From Lingula anatina (Eukaryota > Brachiopoda > Lingulata > Lingulida > Lingulidae), in contig NW_019773637.1 of assembly GCF_001039355.2 (NCBI RefSeq), forward strand, positions 233,997-297,996: 64,000 nucleotides of DNA. Direction: 5' to 3'. This document shows positions 11,247 through 24,064 of the stretch, piece by piece. The notes under the pieces were generated by a model. It saw only the letters and a program-made list of their open reading frames with translations. It was not told the DNA's origin and made no database searches. Positions within the stretch are counted from its first letter, which is position 1. Each line of letters begins with the position of its first letter. The position numbers and the translations under genes were made by a program.

Positions 11247-14200
11247 AATTTGTCTGTAGAACATGAATTTCTTAGTTTTTAGTACGTAGTGAAATTTTAA
11301 TATCTCATTCAGTAATTCAGAAATTTCTGACCTCATCACGGCATTGCTCCAAACCTGACAACTGTTGCCTACTGATAGTGTGTTATTTACTTATAGTAAA
11401 CAAAATGTGCCCATCCACATGGCAGACTTACATATTCCTCCTCCAGGTTCTGCAGGTAGTCCTTGGCATCCAGAACATTGTCCTCCATGCCTGTGATCAC
11501 CACCAGGTCTGGGTTGTCATTGTCACTGGAGCGCGGGAACTTGATGTCAACCTACAACAATGACAATAACATTGTTGTTATCACTATAGTCATGTAAACA
11601 AATCATGACTAAAAGACAAGTCCTTTCTGCGAGGAGCTAGAACCTTTATCTTTCAAACCAATCTGACGTAGCTAGTACCCTCTGGTTGTCATTTTGGAAA
11701 TCTACTGATGGGTCATTGAAAGATTTCAAAATGGCTGCCAATGTAAGTGAGTAAGAGTCTAAGAAATTTTCAAAACTGTGCAACTGTTTCAAAACTTTCA
11801 TATCCCCACAACGTTATCCAAAGATTTGAACAAAAACCCATGTCGAGAGAAACTGACTTCTCTGATGTTTATACTGAAATACTGACAGAACAAACCCAGC
11901 TGCCTATATCAAAAAACACTGAACAAAGGTGAACTGCCCTATCTCCTCCGTTCTCTCACCTTGTAGTCATCCATGATCTTGCGGACCTGACGTCCCTTCT
12001 GTCCTATGATACGAGAATGCACGCGATGATCCAGGTTGACTTCCTCAGTTATCATGTTGTCCTAAAAATAAATAAAATTAATTAATTAATCAATAATAGG
12101 TTAGTAAACTAATTAAAAAGTAAATATGATACCAGTGTTGTCTCTCTGAAAGGCAATACACCAACTGCCAGTAACTTCTGAATATGACATTCCAAAGTCT
12201 AATTCAGTCTTGACATGAGAACACATTCAAACTTACCAGTTCACCAACAAGCTTCATAATCTCATCCTTGGCCTCTTTGGCGCTCTTCTCATAACCTGTG
12301 ATGGTGATCACATCCTGGTTTTCGCTGCCTTTATCCGGGAACTGGATGTTGACATCAAAAGCATCACGAATCTTGGAAATGACGGCACCTCTGCGGCCAA
12401 TGATTTTAGGGTGGTAGGCAGGGTCCACTCTCACCTCCAGTGAGAAGTTCTTTAAAGCCTGCAAAAGCACAGAATGGACATGAAAGTTTTCCACATCACT
12501 TTCCTGATAATGCAGGGGAGTTTATCAAAAGGTACAAATACAAAATATTGGAATCATGAATATGATACTGATCCATTTTAAATAACTTTAACCTCACTCA
12601 ATTCAGAGACGACATTTTCAAAAAGATTAAAATCTCAGTTTTTCCTTCTCACACAGAATTTTTCCTGAATATCATGTTATTTCCACTCCTCCCCGGTATC
12701 ACACAACATGCCACATGACAAAGCATCAGAAAAAATGTTTTTTTTAAGATTTTTTAAAAAATCACAACACATTCTTCAACCACTGACCCTGTCCTCTTTC
12801 TCCTTCTCCAGTTCCTCCACTCTTGCATTCAGCCCCTCAACTGCCCTGGCAACGTTGGCGCGGGGCCCCGTAACCTTGACGATGTCACTCCTGTTATCAG
12901 CGGGCGGGATGGAAATGTTCACATCAAACTCCTCCATCATCTTTCGAACGTCGCGGCCGCGTTGGCCAATGATGAAACGATGGAAGTCAAATGGGACGTT
13001 CACTTCTTCTGTGATAGGAACAAGTGCCTGTGAATACAAAGTATTTTTAATAAAACGTAACTCACTTAATGCCATCCATTTCCTTTCAAACTAGAGCAAA
13101 CCACTACAAGATTTTGTCTTTTAAATACAATATTACAATGAAAACTTATCTTTCTCTTTTCCAATATATACAATAATTTTAACTTGACGCTCTGTTACGA
13201 TGCATACTAAATATGCCCTTCTCAAATATGCATGACCTAAATGAGAAGCGCTCCGCACACTTGCCTTAAAATTTTCTGTAATTAAGATAATTTCTGAATT
13301 CAAATATTCCTATTTATCAAAACTTACAGAAATACCAAATCAATCACTCTCTCTTACCATCAAAGCTTCCTTTGCAGCCTCGCAGTCTTCCTTCTTCCCT
13401 GTGATCAAGATAATATCTTGCTTCTTGGGCTTGTCTTGATCATGCTCAGCATCACCAGCACCATCTACATGTGTGTCACCATTCACATCAACGTCTCCGT
13501 TCACCTGCGGCTTAGCATTTCCTGAAGACAGTCAAGTAAATGTGGTTATAATACAGCCCAAATTTCAACTCCAGTTTCAAACATTTTTTACCTTCTATTG
13601 TTTTAAAACTACAACAAATAGAACACACCTAACTTTCAGTCGCTTTTCCCATCTATTACCTATCACTTACCCTTTCCATCCCCAGCTCCGTTGGCCTGAG
13701 GCCTGTCAGGGAACTTGATGCCGACATTGTGGTCTTTGGTGACTTCCTGCACCCTGGACCCCTTGGTGCCCATCACTGTCCTGTGGTACTGCTGGGGGAT
13801 CACACATTCTATAGTCACCTGGGACTCCTGGGGTAGGAAATATTGACATATATAAATGTATATAGAAAGATAGATATTGACATCACCGGTTTCAATAAAA
13901 TAAAATAATATTTATCTATTACTTTAAAAGCTAAAAGTTGGATACTACAATAACTGTGAATGGGATACTATCAAAACTGATTTCATTCTAAAAGAGACAT
14001 AAATGTGCATTTTTCTAAATTTTCATGAATTTGAAGTTTATCTAAGCACCCCCCTTAAGGACAGTTCAAAAATGAAACTGAATAAGGTCTGAAAAGGGGG
14101 CAACGGTCAAAACAATACCCTACCAGTTCAGCCACAATCTCAGCAATTCTCTTCTTGGCACCTTCTATACAATCCTTTGCCCCTTTCAGGACCACCTTGT

Positions 14201-17200
14201 CGCTCTTCATGCCACTGCGTGGGAAGCTGACTGAGACACCTCCGTAATCAGCAGCTATGGTGTGCAGCACCTCGCCACGGCGGGCAACAAAATGGCGGTG
14301 GTACTTGGGGTCTACGCTGATTTCACCCTCAACAACATTTTCCTGCAAAGCAGAGAATAAAAAGTACATAAATATGTAAACAATAATATAAATGGAATTT
14401 CACTGCAGACCCAAGAAAATTTCGAGGTGCATCAATTTCCAACATTATATATGTCAAAGACAAACATGTCTGTGATGAAGGAACAAGGCAAGCAGTCTTA
14501 TATCCTTTTCACCAATCAAACAACTCAGAAAAGAAATTGGTGCAGATTTTGCAAGGTCAGTAAAGTTATTTTGTGAAACAGGGCTCCTGAGTAATCATCA
14601 TCGTACCAGTTCCTTGATCATGGCCTCCAGTTCAGTCTTGGCGGTGCTCACGCTCTCCTCGGTCCCGATGATACTGATGGTCTCCTGGTCTGCATCCTTG
14701 GAGGTCGGGAAGATGACACGCGCACCTGTGCTTTCACGTACCTGGTTATAAAAATAATAAAATCAGTATCAAGGAGACGGGTTGGGACTAAAACCATGTG
14801 TAACACCAGCGCCACACTTGTGGTACAATTATAATAAAATAATATAATTACAATTATGTCTATGATAGATTTAGCAAGATTCTTTCATCCCCACACAATG
14901 GGGTAACACACCTTGATATATGTACAATAACAATAATAACAAAACTTTTTTGGCAGTAGTATTATTTACCGTCTTAAATCCAACCACATTAATGTACAGC
15001 ACACTGAAGAATCTGTAAAAATAAAGCTTTATGATCACATCACTTGCCTTTCTGATGTTGGCCCCATTACGTCCAATCAAGAATTTGTGGAAATCAGGTT
15101 TAGCTTTGATTTCTGCAGTGAAGCCGTGAGTTTGCCTCTCGTCAGCCAGGGCCAGGAGTTCCTTCTTCGCCTTCTCAACATCGTCTTTTGGACCACGCAG
15201 GACAACCTTGTCGCTTTTACCACCCTCTGGTGGGAAGCGCACTATGACGCCACCGCAGTCCTCCATGATGGAGCGGATGAGACGTCCCTTGGCACCAATG
15301 ATGGAGTTGTGGTGCTTGTGAGGAATTTCTATGGTGATTTCTTTTATGTTGGCCTGCAAATATTGACATTCAACTTTTTCTGTAAACATATTTCATAAAC
15401 CTACTTCTTAAAATAAGAAAATTAATAGGAAATCTATACTTTCCTCTTTTTCTGTGACTGACCACAATGAGAATAGGAGAGAGGGATTAAATGTGCCAGC
15501 TGGAAGTTTCATTTTCTTTTAACTCCTGAGAAGAGCAACTCAACACCTATTGAATATCTCTCTGGAATACCTTAAGTCCGTAAACTCACCAATTCTTTCT
15601 GAATAGCCTCAATCTTGGCCTTGGCCGTCTCCACATTCTGCCTCTTGCCTGTAATGACAATGACATCAGAGTCGCTAGCCTCACTGGGCAAGTCAATACG
15701 AGTATCGGTCTCCTCACGGATCTTCTTGATGGTGGCGCCACCTTTGCCAATGATGTTCTTGTGGAACTGCTTGAAGATGTGCACCTCAGCTTGGTAGTTC
15801 ACAGCAATCTAGACAACAAAATGTTGAGTACTATTATCACCATTAGTCTTAACATTATTAGATCCACATAATTAGTTACAGTTGCCTCAGTGTTGGCTTG
15901 TGCCTAAATTTTAAAGTGGACCAGACAAAAAAGAAAGCACTTCAAACATCTTTTTTTTTTTTTTTTGTAATTCTCAGTAGAATCATTTTAACCAAATCCT
16001 GGTCCCCTTTTCTCTGCAGTAGATAAGCACTCTCAAACTTCACTGTCTCCTAGTTGTCCCACTTGTAACAACACTCACCAGTTCCTGGTGCATCTGCTGC
16101 AGGTACTTGTAGCATTTCTCCACGTCGTTCTTGGGTCCACGCAGGGTGACAATGTTGCTCTTCTTGCCTGGGTCAGGGAAAGTGATCTGTACCTGGTTGA
16201 ACTTGTCCCGCACCTCTTTAATCTTGTCGCCCTTGGCCCCGATGATGGTCCTGTGGAAACGCTGCTCTATCATGATGTCCTTGCTACGCTCATTTTCCTA
16301 AAATACAACACAAAAAAGCTATTTTTATACACTTGAAAGATAATGATTCTGTGGTGCTTTTACTCTTAAGATGTCAATTTTAATAGTATTCTAAAAGGTC
16401 TTTTCACCATTATAAGATGCCAATAATAGTAAACTACTTGTATTTTTCACCATAATTCATCAGATACGTACCATTTTCTCCACCATCTCCATAAGCTCTG
16501 CCTTGGCCTTCTCCACTCCCTTGGGATCGCCCTCAATGCGGATGATACGGCTACCCTCGCTGTCAGAGGGAATACGGATTGCAACACCAGTGTCATTTTT
16601 GATTCTTGTAACTGAAAAAAAGACACAACAATTGTTACAAATACAACTAGAGAGGTCTACCCAATTTGACTGAAAGGATCCTTATTTTTAATAATGAATG
16701 AGAAACAGGTTTACCAAACTTAACTAGAAACATGTCAATGTTGATTATGACTGAATTAGGTTAACCCAACTTAACTTGAAACATACAAATATTAATAAAC
16801 ACTGATACAGGTCAACCCAACTTGACCAAAATCAACCCAATTTTGATAATGACTGAGTAATAGGTCTACCCAACTCAAATGGAAACCTGTAAATTTTGAC
16901 AACAACCGAGATAGGTCTACTGACTGAAACAAGTGGACCCAGCTCGACTGAAAACGCGATACCAACTCCTACTCACTGTTAGCACCATTCTTTCCGATGA
17001 TATGCTTGTGATACTTCTGGTTCACATCCAGTTCAGCGTAGGCCATTCTGGTCTGCAGGTCCTGGGTGATCTCCCCCAGGGCCTTCTGGGCCTGCTCCAC
17101 CTCGTCTGGGGGACCCTCAATTACTATCTTGTCCTGGCCCTCTGTGAACTCTATGTGGACCTGAAGAGGTATAATCAATATGACTCAATTCACTTCATTT

Positions 17201-20200
17201 GGACCTGAAGTTGCATTATCAACATAACTTAGATGAGGATTATTAATTATTAGTAGCTATGCCAGCATTTGATCAGCTCGATAAATAAATATATATATAA
17301 ATTTCAAGAATACTTACAATAAGTGAAATAATAACGATGAATAAATATTCAAAATTATTACACTGAACCTTAAAACAACTATGGAGTAAGGGTAGTATAT
17401 TAACTTACTTTTGGCAAGTCTTGTGTTATCTTGCGGATGGTGGCACCTTGACGGCCAATGATGAACCGATGCAGCCATGCTGGGGCCACAACTTCAGCTA
17501 TTACCACAGAGTTAGCCTGAAAAAATAAATAGAAATGGAAAATGCTGCATTACACAGTTAAAATGTACATAACTTCATATCAGAAAGATGAAAAGACATT
17601 CCGTCAGTCATAACAGACCCACACACCAACCTTAGAATACACCATGGTCTCCCTCGCTCCTCCCCCCCCCCCCTTCTCTCTCCCTCCCTCTCTCTCTCCA
17701 CTTACCTTAGAATACACCATGGTCAGTGCAGGTCCCAGTTTGTCCTGCTCACCCCTCAGCGTGATGGTCTCAGATGGACTGTCCAGTGGGGGGACCTCCA
17801 CAGACACCCCTGTGGCCTGGAGGATTTCGTTCAGCGCCCCAGCGCGAGGTCCAATCACATACTTGTGCTGAGATTTCCTCACCTCAACAGATACAGTCTG
17901 ACACTTGCGTTTCTGGAGAAGGAAACATACCATTATAAAATAATATAGATTTCCTTGGTGTCAACGCCATATCCAAGGTCAGGGCTAGACACTAACTTTT
18001 ATGAGCACCTGTCCTTCGGACAGGTGCTCATAAATTTGACCTGTCCGATTTTCAATCCAACCTGTCCACAAAACCAATAATTTTTTTTCTATTCGTACCT
18101 TTAAACTTTGTCAATCAATATGTGTCATACATTAAATGTATTTATTACCAAAACATTCAATCATATGAGCCCCAAAAATGCACCTTAACATGAACTTATG
18201 TTCAGATAAAAAGTTGTTTTTTCATACTTGTGAATTCCCGAAGATTTTAAACTTGCATATAAGTCTAATATTTATTTAGTTCCAATCAGGGCTTCTCCTA
18301 GGAATTGGGGTACAGGGTTTACTAATTGTAAGTCTGCAATTTGATAACAGATTCACATAAAGTTTAACCAAAGCTAAAAAAAAAAACAAGGCAGCAAAGC
18401 TGTCAAATGTACAGACAAAAAGCAGGAAATAACTATGCACAAAATAGGCTACTGTCAATTCTGATGCAAAAGTACATTATGTTAAACTGCAAATTCAACA
18501 TCAAATTTTAATTATGCTCAACAGGTAATACCAATGTAAGTAAAACTTGTAACAAGCATAAGGCTTCAGGCCCATGGGAGTTCAAGTTCACACTTTGAAA
18601 ANAATATTTAAAATATTTGAATAAAGTTCAATGAAAATTAAAGAATATTCATTTTATAATACTTTACTTATATTTATGTTAACAATTTAACTTCTTAAGG
18701 GGTTATCACGTGTTTGATTTTTAAAAAATATATGAATTAAATAAAATCAGTATAAAAAAGTTCCCCTTCTTTTTATTTAAATTCTCATATTTGTTATTAC
18801 TAATTTCTTCCTTACATCAATATCACACTGGTATATGAGAGCAATGTTAATTTATCATATTCCAGCACTAAATTTTAAGCTGTAAATAACAGAGGTGATG
18901 CTAGAGTCATTAAAGAAAACATCATACAAAATTTCTGGTTATATCTTGGCAAATAAACAACATTTCAACAAGATCTTCAGTCCCAAAGATTTCACTTTCT
19001 ATAGTGAGTAGATAGCATACGTATGTGATTGACAGGCAGTATGTTGCCTTGACAACGAACTAGATATAGCCAGTTCATCCAGTCCAATCTGGCTTTGTAA
19101 CCAGGCAGCACAGTACTTGTGTAAAGTTTGTTTTTGGAAGGGTCTTTATTACTAGAGCACGTAGGATTTTTAACTAAATAAATGTTCAGTAGTGAACCTG
19201 ATATGTGAATAAATTTTGTCTGATGAACTTCTGGAGGGTGTTCACTTTCATAATTTGGCGGTAAGTTTGCTCAGACTTCGTTTTGCGACTGCATGTGTTT
19301 TGTGCCAAAAGTAGGTCACACTTTTCAATGCCGTCTAAGAAGAGGCAAAAAGACGTTCGTATGCAACAAATAAAAATGATTTTTTTAAATTTTGCTCCAC
19401 ATTTCTCATAAAACATGACCTGTCCGTCGGACAGCCAACCCTGCAACTTCACCTGTCCGAACTGAATTTTTACCTGTCCCGGACAGGCGGACAGGCGCTA
19501 ATGTCGAGCCCTGAAGGTTAAACAATTTATGACAGAATCAAAACAATTTGTTAACATCTGTCTTTTTCATATTTCTTACTATATTTAATATTTGGACAGC
19601 AATACAAAAACCACTTCAAAAATTAGGTGTTATCTCCTTAAATTGCAAATAATTGTTGCACTGTGCAGCAACCATATAATGGCAACATTTGTCCTTTTCC
19701 ACAATATTCAAAGCATCAAACATACCTACTTTAAGCAAACAAAATCAACCAATATGTCATCACATGTTATGTTTCAAAAAACACACCTTTTCCTCGTAAA
19801 TCTTCATGATAGTAGCCTTGGCCTCATGGACACCTTCCTTCTCTCCAGACACAACAATCTCATCCTTCATAACACTAGGTGGCGGCACATGTATGCGGGC
19901 TCCCGTCTTGTCTTGAAGCTCCTTCATCAGAGCGTTGTTTGGTCCACAGATGAATGGATGGTAAATCTTAGCAATGGGGAGACGCTCAAATGCCAATTTG
20001 GCCTGGCAAGGAGAAAAATTTAAAACAAATACATTATTATTTAATACAAGTGTGCCATACATACAAGTATTTGTATAGTCACAGACATCCAATCTGACTG
20101 GTCTATTAATCTAAGAAGTCAGTTAATATCAGTCAAATAAGATTAACCAGTATGTTCTAAAATTTAATAAAAATTTCAATAACATGTTGCACATACATAA

Positions 20201-21951
20201 ATGCACACTCCTTCAGAAGCACGAAAATAATCATTTTACATTTTCATTGATGACACACAATAGAGGCCAGCAGACAATGCACTGAGGGCACATTTATGTG
20301 TAAGTTGTGACTACCCAACTCAGATCCATAAACCTCAGCCATTGAATTATCACTGCACTAAGTCAGTCTATCACAACTGCATTGTTAACTCACTCACCTG
20401 TTCATCAGTTATCAACTGTAGCTCATGTCTGGCTTTATCTATTCCTTCCTTGGTGCCCACGATACGGATGACGTCGGAGTTCTCCTCCGGACGCGGAATG
20501 GTGATCTTGGTGGTGGTGTTCAGCTCCAGCTCCTGAAGCTTCTTGCCGCTTTTGCCCAGAATAAAACGATGGTGCTCTCGGGGGATCTTCATGGTAACGT
20601 TGGCCTAGAAACCAGAATAAAAGGCAGTGTTAGGTATACACCCAAATACTGAATTTAACAATATTTAAATATATACATAACAAAGTATAAAAACAAATAC
20701 AAAATATAATAATTTGCCGTTTTTTTGTGAGTTTGAAGTGGAAAACATTCTTAAAATAAAAGATGTAGTCAGTTGGCACTAACTTGGTAGATTTTTTAAA
20801 AATTGACTTTCAGATAAATACTGCATCTTCATCCTTAATCCAGAGGAAAGGATTTTTGTTTGTTCATCACATGGTAGGATCATTTATCATACAAAAAATT
20901 AAAAACATCTTTCTTTTTTCCCACTTCTGTGACAAACCATCACAACTGACCTGGGTTTGCAGTTGGTTGACCACCATGCGCCTCGCTTTCATCACATTCT
21001 CTATCTTCCCCGTAATAACCACAGTGAGGCTCTGATCTTTGGCAAGGCTCATCTCTATGGCAACACCTTGTTAACAGAGATTTATTTAAACCAATTAATA
21101 AACTCTCTTCATTGATAATACAAGACCAAAAGACTTACTATTTAGGCTACTAAAAATGTACAACTGAAATGAGTGTTTCTCCTTATTTCAACCTAATTAC
21201 AAGCTATCATATATATTGCTTTCAGTATTCATTTATTCTACAGTATAAAAAGTGCCAGCCTGTGAACCTACCAGTTTTCTGCATGATGTCCTTGCAGATC
21301 TTGGCCTGTTCTCCTGCCTCGCCAAACCCGTGCTCATTGATTTCTTGGAAACGACGCTCTTCCAAAGGAACGCGGAAAACCTGCCAGCAACAAAAAATAC
21401 ATGGTTTTATTGTAACAGCAACAGTATTTTGACCGTTTTTAAAAGATTCATTCCATCAGGTTTATTTTCGAATAATGCATGAATGATGAGGGTATTTTAA
21501 AATGTTAATCTTTATTTGAATGACAGACCTGCTTTTTTTGGGGGGGGGCAAAATTCATTTATTCTTAAAGAATATGTCCCAAAAGCCACAACATCTATAT
21601 AACTTTTATAAAACCACAGTGAGAAAATCAATAATAATATAGCTATTAAACAGAACATCATGGCTTATTTACTGTGCTGTTAACAAAACAGAAAAATTCT
21701 TCTCTTACCTGGGTTGTAGTAGAAGTCCTCAACATCATCTTATTAGTGGGGCCCCACTGAGCAGCAGCAGGTGTGGATGCAGACGCCCCAGCCCGTGGGG
21801 ACTCCCCCTCTGAGAGGGGCGGGAAGGCCTCATAGTAGCTCGGGATGTCCCCTTCTTCTGACCTGGACGCATCGGGTGCAGGAATGTCCTCGGAGATCTG
21901 CGCCATGTCCGAGCTCATAGTCGTATATCAGGTCCAGTCGAACAGCACTGA
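10922..21951 (-). CDS. HDLBP: Vigilin (high-density lipoprotein-binding protein), multi-KH RNA-binding protein
   Basis: Complete gene; start ATG 21916-21918, stop 10922-10924. Coding exons from 5' to 3': 21709-21918, 21272-21380, 20951-21066, 20398-20604, 19787-20002, 17706-17912, 17409-17516, 16977-17160, 16472-16611, 16079-16297, 15590-15808, 15048-15353, 14607-14741, 14124-14342, 13671-13827, 13358-13521, 12788-13027, 12237-12458, 11960-12061, 11432-11551, 10922-11158. They sum to 3837 bp, i.e. 1278 residues, close to the ~1268 of vertebrate vigilin. The product has an N-terminal region (SYYEAFPPL), then about fourteen KH domains with IIGxxG loops, and a C-terminal tail with VRDAPW and EDFPSF motifs shared with vigilin. 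Vigilin binds mRNA and tRNA and associates with ER ribosomes. The 5' exon continues to an acceptor at 21952. One intron has a GC donor (15046-15047), and the third KH loop is GPRA instead of GxxG. Confidence 0.95.
11211..11247. repeat. (GT)n/(GA)n microsatellite in vigilin intron
   Basis: A run of GT dinucleotides passes directly into GA dinucleotides, in the last intron of vigilin just before its final exon. Confidence 0.85.
15046..15047 (-). promoter_or_regulatory. Non-canonical GC splice donor in vigilin
   Basis: On the minus strand the exon 15048-15353 ends AAAG followed by GCAAGTG. The next exon (14741) continues the KH domain in frame (RK|VRESTGA), so the intron must begin with GC. The rest of the donor matches consensus strongly, as is known for GC-AG introns. 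Confidence 0.88.
16653..16945. repeat. Diverged ~52-bp minisatellite in vigilin intron
   Basis: About five to six degenerate units, each beginning near AGGTCTACCCAACTTGACTG and ending near ATAATGACTGA, fill the intron between exons 16472-16611 and 16977-17160. Unit boundaries are approximate, and the last unit is shorter. Confidence 0.75.
17631..17705 (-). repeat. Partial tandem copy of the KH3 exon end and splice donor
   Basis: The last ~18 bp of the exon at 17706-17912 (minus-strand GACCATGGTGTATTCTAAG then GT) recur ~73 bp downstream at about 17633-17650, separated by a CT/C-rich tract. The second copy also ends AAG|GT but has a weaker donor (GTTGGT versus GTAAGT). Confidence 0.8.
17980..19513. 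mobile_element. hAT-like DNA transposon (non-autonomous) in vigilin intron
   Basis: The ends are imperfect inverted repeats: CAGGGCTAGACACTAAC on the left, and CAGGGCTCGACATTAGCG read inward from the right. A 5-bp direct duplication AAGGT flanks it (17975-17979 and 19514-19518). Near the left end is a near-perfect hairpin, and ACCTGTCC motifs recur at both ends. The CAGGGCTCGACATTA terminus is typical of hAT-like elements in invertebrates from memory; a 5-bp rather than 8-bp duplication makes the superfamily uncertain. An 88-codon minus-strand frame at 19186-19452 is unrecognised. An N at 18602 means the interior may be incomplete. Confidence 0.8.
17998..18034. repeat. Perfect 17-bp hairpin with 3-nt loop inside hAT-like element
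   Basis: Arms 17998-18014 and 18018-18034 are exact reverse complements (TTTATGAGCACCTGTCC), with a TTC loop. Subterminal hairpins of this kind are common in foldback and hAT-derived elements. Confidence 0.9.
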
Positions 21952-24064
21952 CTAATAGTACGAGAAAACAGAAAAGTGGAATGAGCTGTTCTCACTATAC
22001 AGGCACCGCAAAAAAAAAATCTGAGACAATTTATTATTTTATCAAAGTTTATTCAAGAGAAACAAGAGGCAAAGTGCAAGCTTCATGATCTCTCCTTGAA
22101 GACCCCCCCCCCCACCAAGTAATATGAGACATAATTAATACAATATATCCATGGTACTTTATTTATTTTCCTTTTCCAAAAATTAATTGTGAACCTCTGC
22201 TACAAAATTAACATAATAATCAAACTTAAAGAGTAAGCATATAAACTGATTAAAAATTATGTATATATCAGACTGGGAAGCAATAAATCACTGTTGGCCC
22301 TTTTAACTAACAAATGCAAACATGTCATCAAAATCATCAGATAAGTCTTTTGTTTGGCACTGTGCCAAAGTTGGACAAGTTTTGCAGTGACTGTGTTAAC
22401 TAACAAGTGTGGAATTTAACCAAAGTGGAACTGAACTATAAACCTGACGGGGTCTAGGACAACCTCACTGTCCACATATCAAATGTTCTAGAAGAGCACA
22501 CAATTATCTATGTTATCTTTATAACTATCTGTATGTGTGTAAACATTAGCAGTTTTACTTGTGTCAGGACAACATCAATGTGCAGACTAACATCACAGCT
22601 ACTTTTCTAAAAACCTGCTTATCAAAACTATACATTTATAATCAAACAAATATTCATAAAATATGTTTTTAATTATTATAGTGATGCTGTGACATTATGG
22701 GACATTTAAGTTTTCTTCCTACATATGAACAGTGGAACACTCTTCAACAAAGAATGTTCTTTGGTCCATAGATTGGGGTTTTATCTGCAACTAAACTTAT
22801 CAGCCAGCAAAGGAAATCCCATCAACTGCATGAGATATATAGCATCAATCTGACCCACTATCTTTAACCTAATTGTCACCATCTTTAACCTTATTGCAAG
22901 TCAAACAAAGCTCATTATATGTGTTTATTCAATTCAAATGAAATTATCTCTTTATCAATGGCTTGAAATAGTCAAGAAGACCTTGTAAAAGCTGAATGTA
23001 GAGCTTTATCTTAATAGCTAGGCAAATGAAGACTGACGAATAACAAATGCAGACAAATGAAAGAGAACCTGTAATATATCTGCAGGCAATAGCATGATAA
23101 GAGTTATCTGATTTTGATATACCCCCTCCTCTCAGGATAACATTTAAAACTCTAAATGTTTTTTTTGTAATGATATGACAAGGACCAACATGACAAAGAT
23201 TACAAAAAAATCTTAAACTGAATCAATCAAAACTCCGATTAATCCTTTATTTATTTCTTATGTGCAGTGGAACAACTAGAACTGGCTTACTTCAAATTCA
23301 AATCCAGTTTAAAAATGTAGGAAATCACATTCAATTTAAAAAAAAAAATTAAAATACTTCAATAAAAAAATTCATTTGCACTGCAAAAGTAACATTAATG
23401 ATTAAAGGAAGTGAAGTAAAGTATGGTTTTTCAACTTCTGATTTATTATTGTTTACCAAAAAAAAAAATTTGCTTGGATTTTAAGATAAATGAACGATTA
23501 CTTAAGGCCAATTTACTCAACCAGTCTATTAATTATGACAGTTGATAGAAAGTGACCTAAAACAGGAAATAATCACAGATGTATCAACCTTTAGAACTGA
23601 TAATTGCTATCACCAGAAACATATTTTGTGGTTTTATAATGATTAATGCCAGGCTTTAATGTACCAAAAGCAGGTGGTTATGGTTTCTTAAAGCCTTCTT
23701 TATAGTCCATGATAAAATACCCTTGTCCAAGTAAATAACCACACCCATATGTGTAAGACCATCTGAATTGAGTACAACAGTGCGATGAATCATTTTCACG
23801 CGAAATTTCATAATAAAAACAATTCTAGGCCAATCGAACTGCACATGACCGGTCAAGTAAACAAAAATATCCACGTGAATTTCATATATACGTAACTTGT
23901 CAAGAAATCAGAAATATGCCACTTCAGACACTTTCTAAGGGCAAGTTCAATCTTTAAACTTTTTTGGAAAAAATATAAGAAATTTTATTAATTGCAAAGC
24001 TCATAAACACTAGTCGAGAACGTGGAAAGCGTTTGCAATTTATTTTACAAGAAATATTACTTAC
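21952..24064 (-). other. First intron of vigilin
   Basis: AT-rich sequence between the ATG-containing exon (acceptor at 21952-21953) and a putative non-coding first exon with donor GTAAGTAA on the minus strand at 24064. I see poly-A/T runs and a C run near 22104, and no gene. The start of the block repeated at 26145 falls at 23828. Confidence 0.55.

Noticed and set aside
12708-13094. 128-codon + strand frame
   Set aside because: Antisense shadow of a vigilin KH exon; several similar + strand frames between 13 and 21 kb are the same.
19592-20023. 143-codon + strand frame
   Set aside because: Overlaps the vigilin exon 19787-20002 in antisense; the minus-strand frame has clear KH homology.
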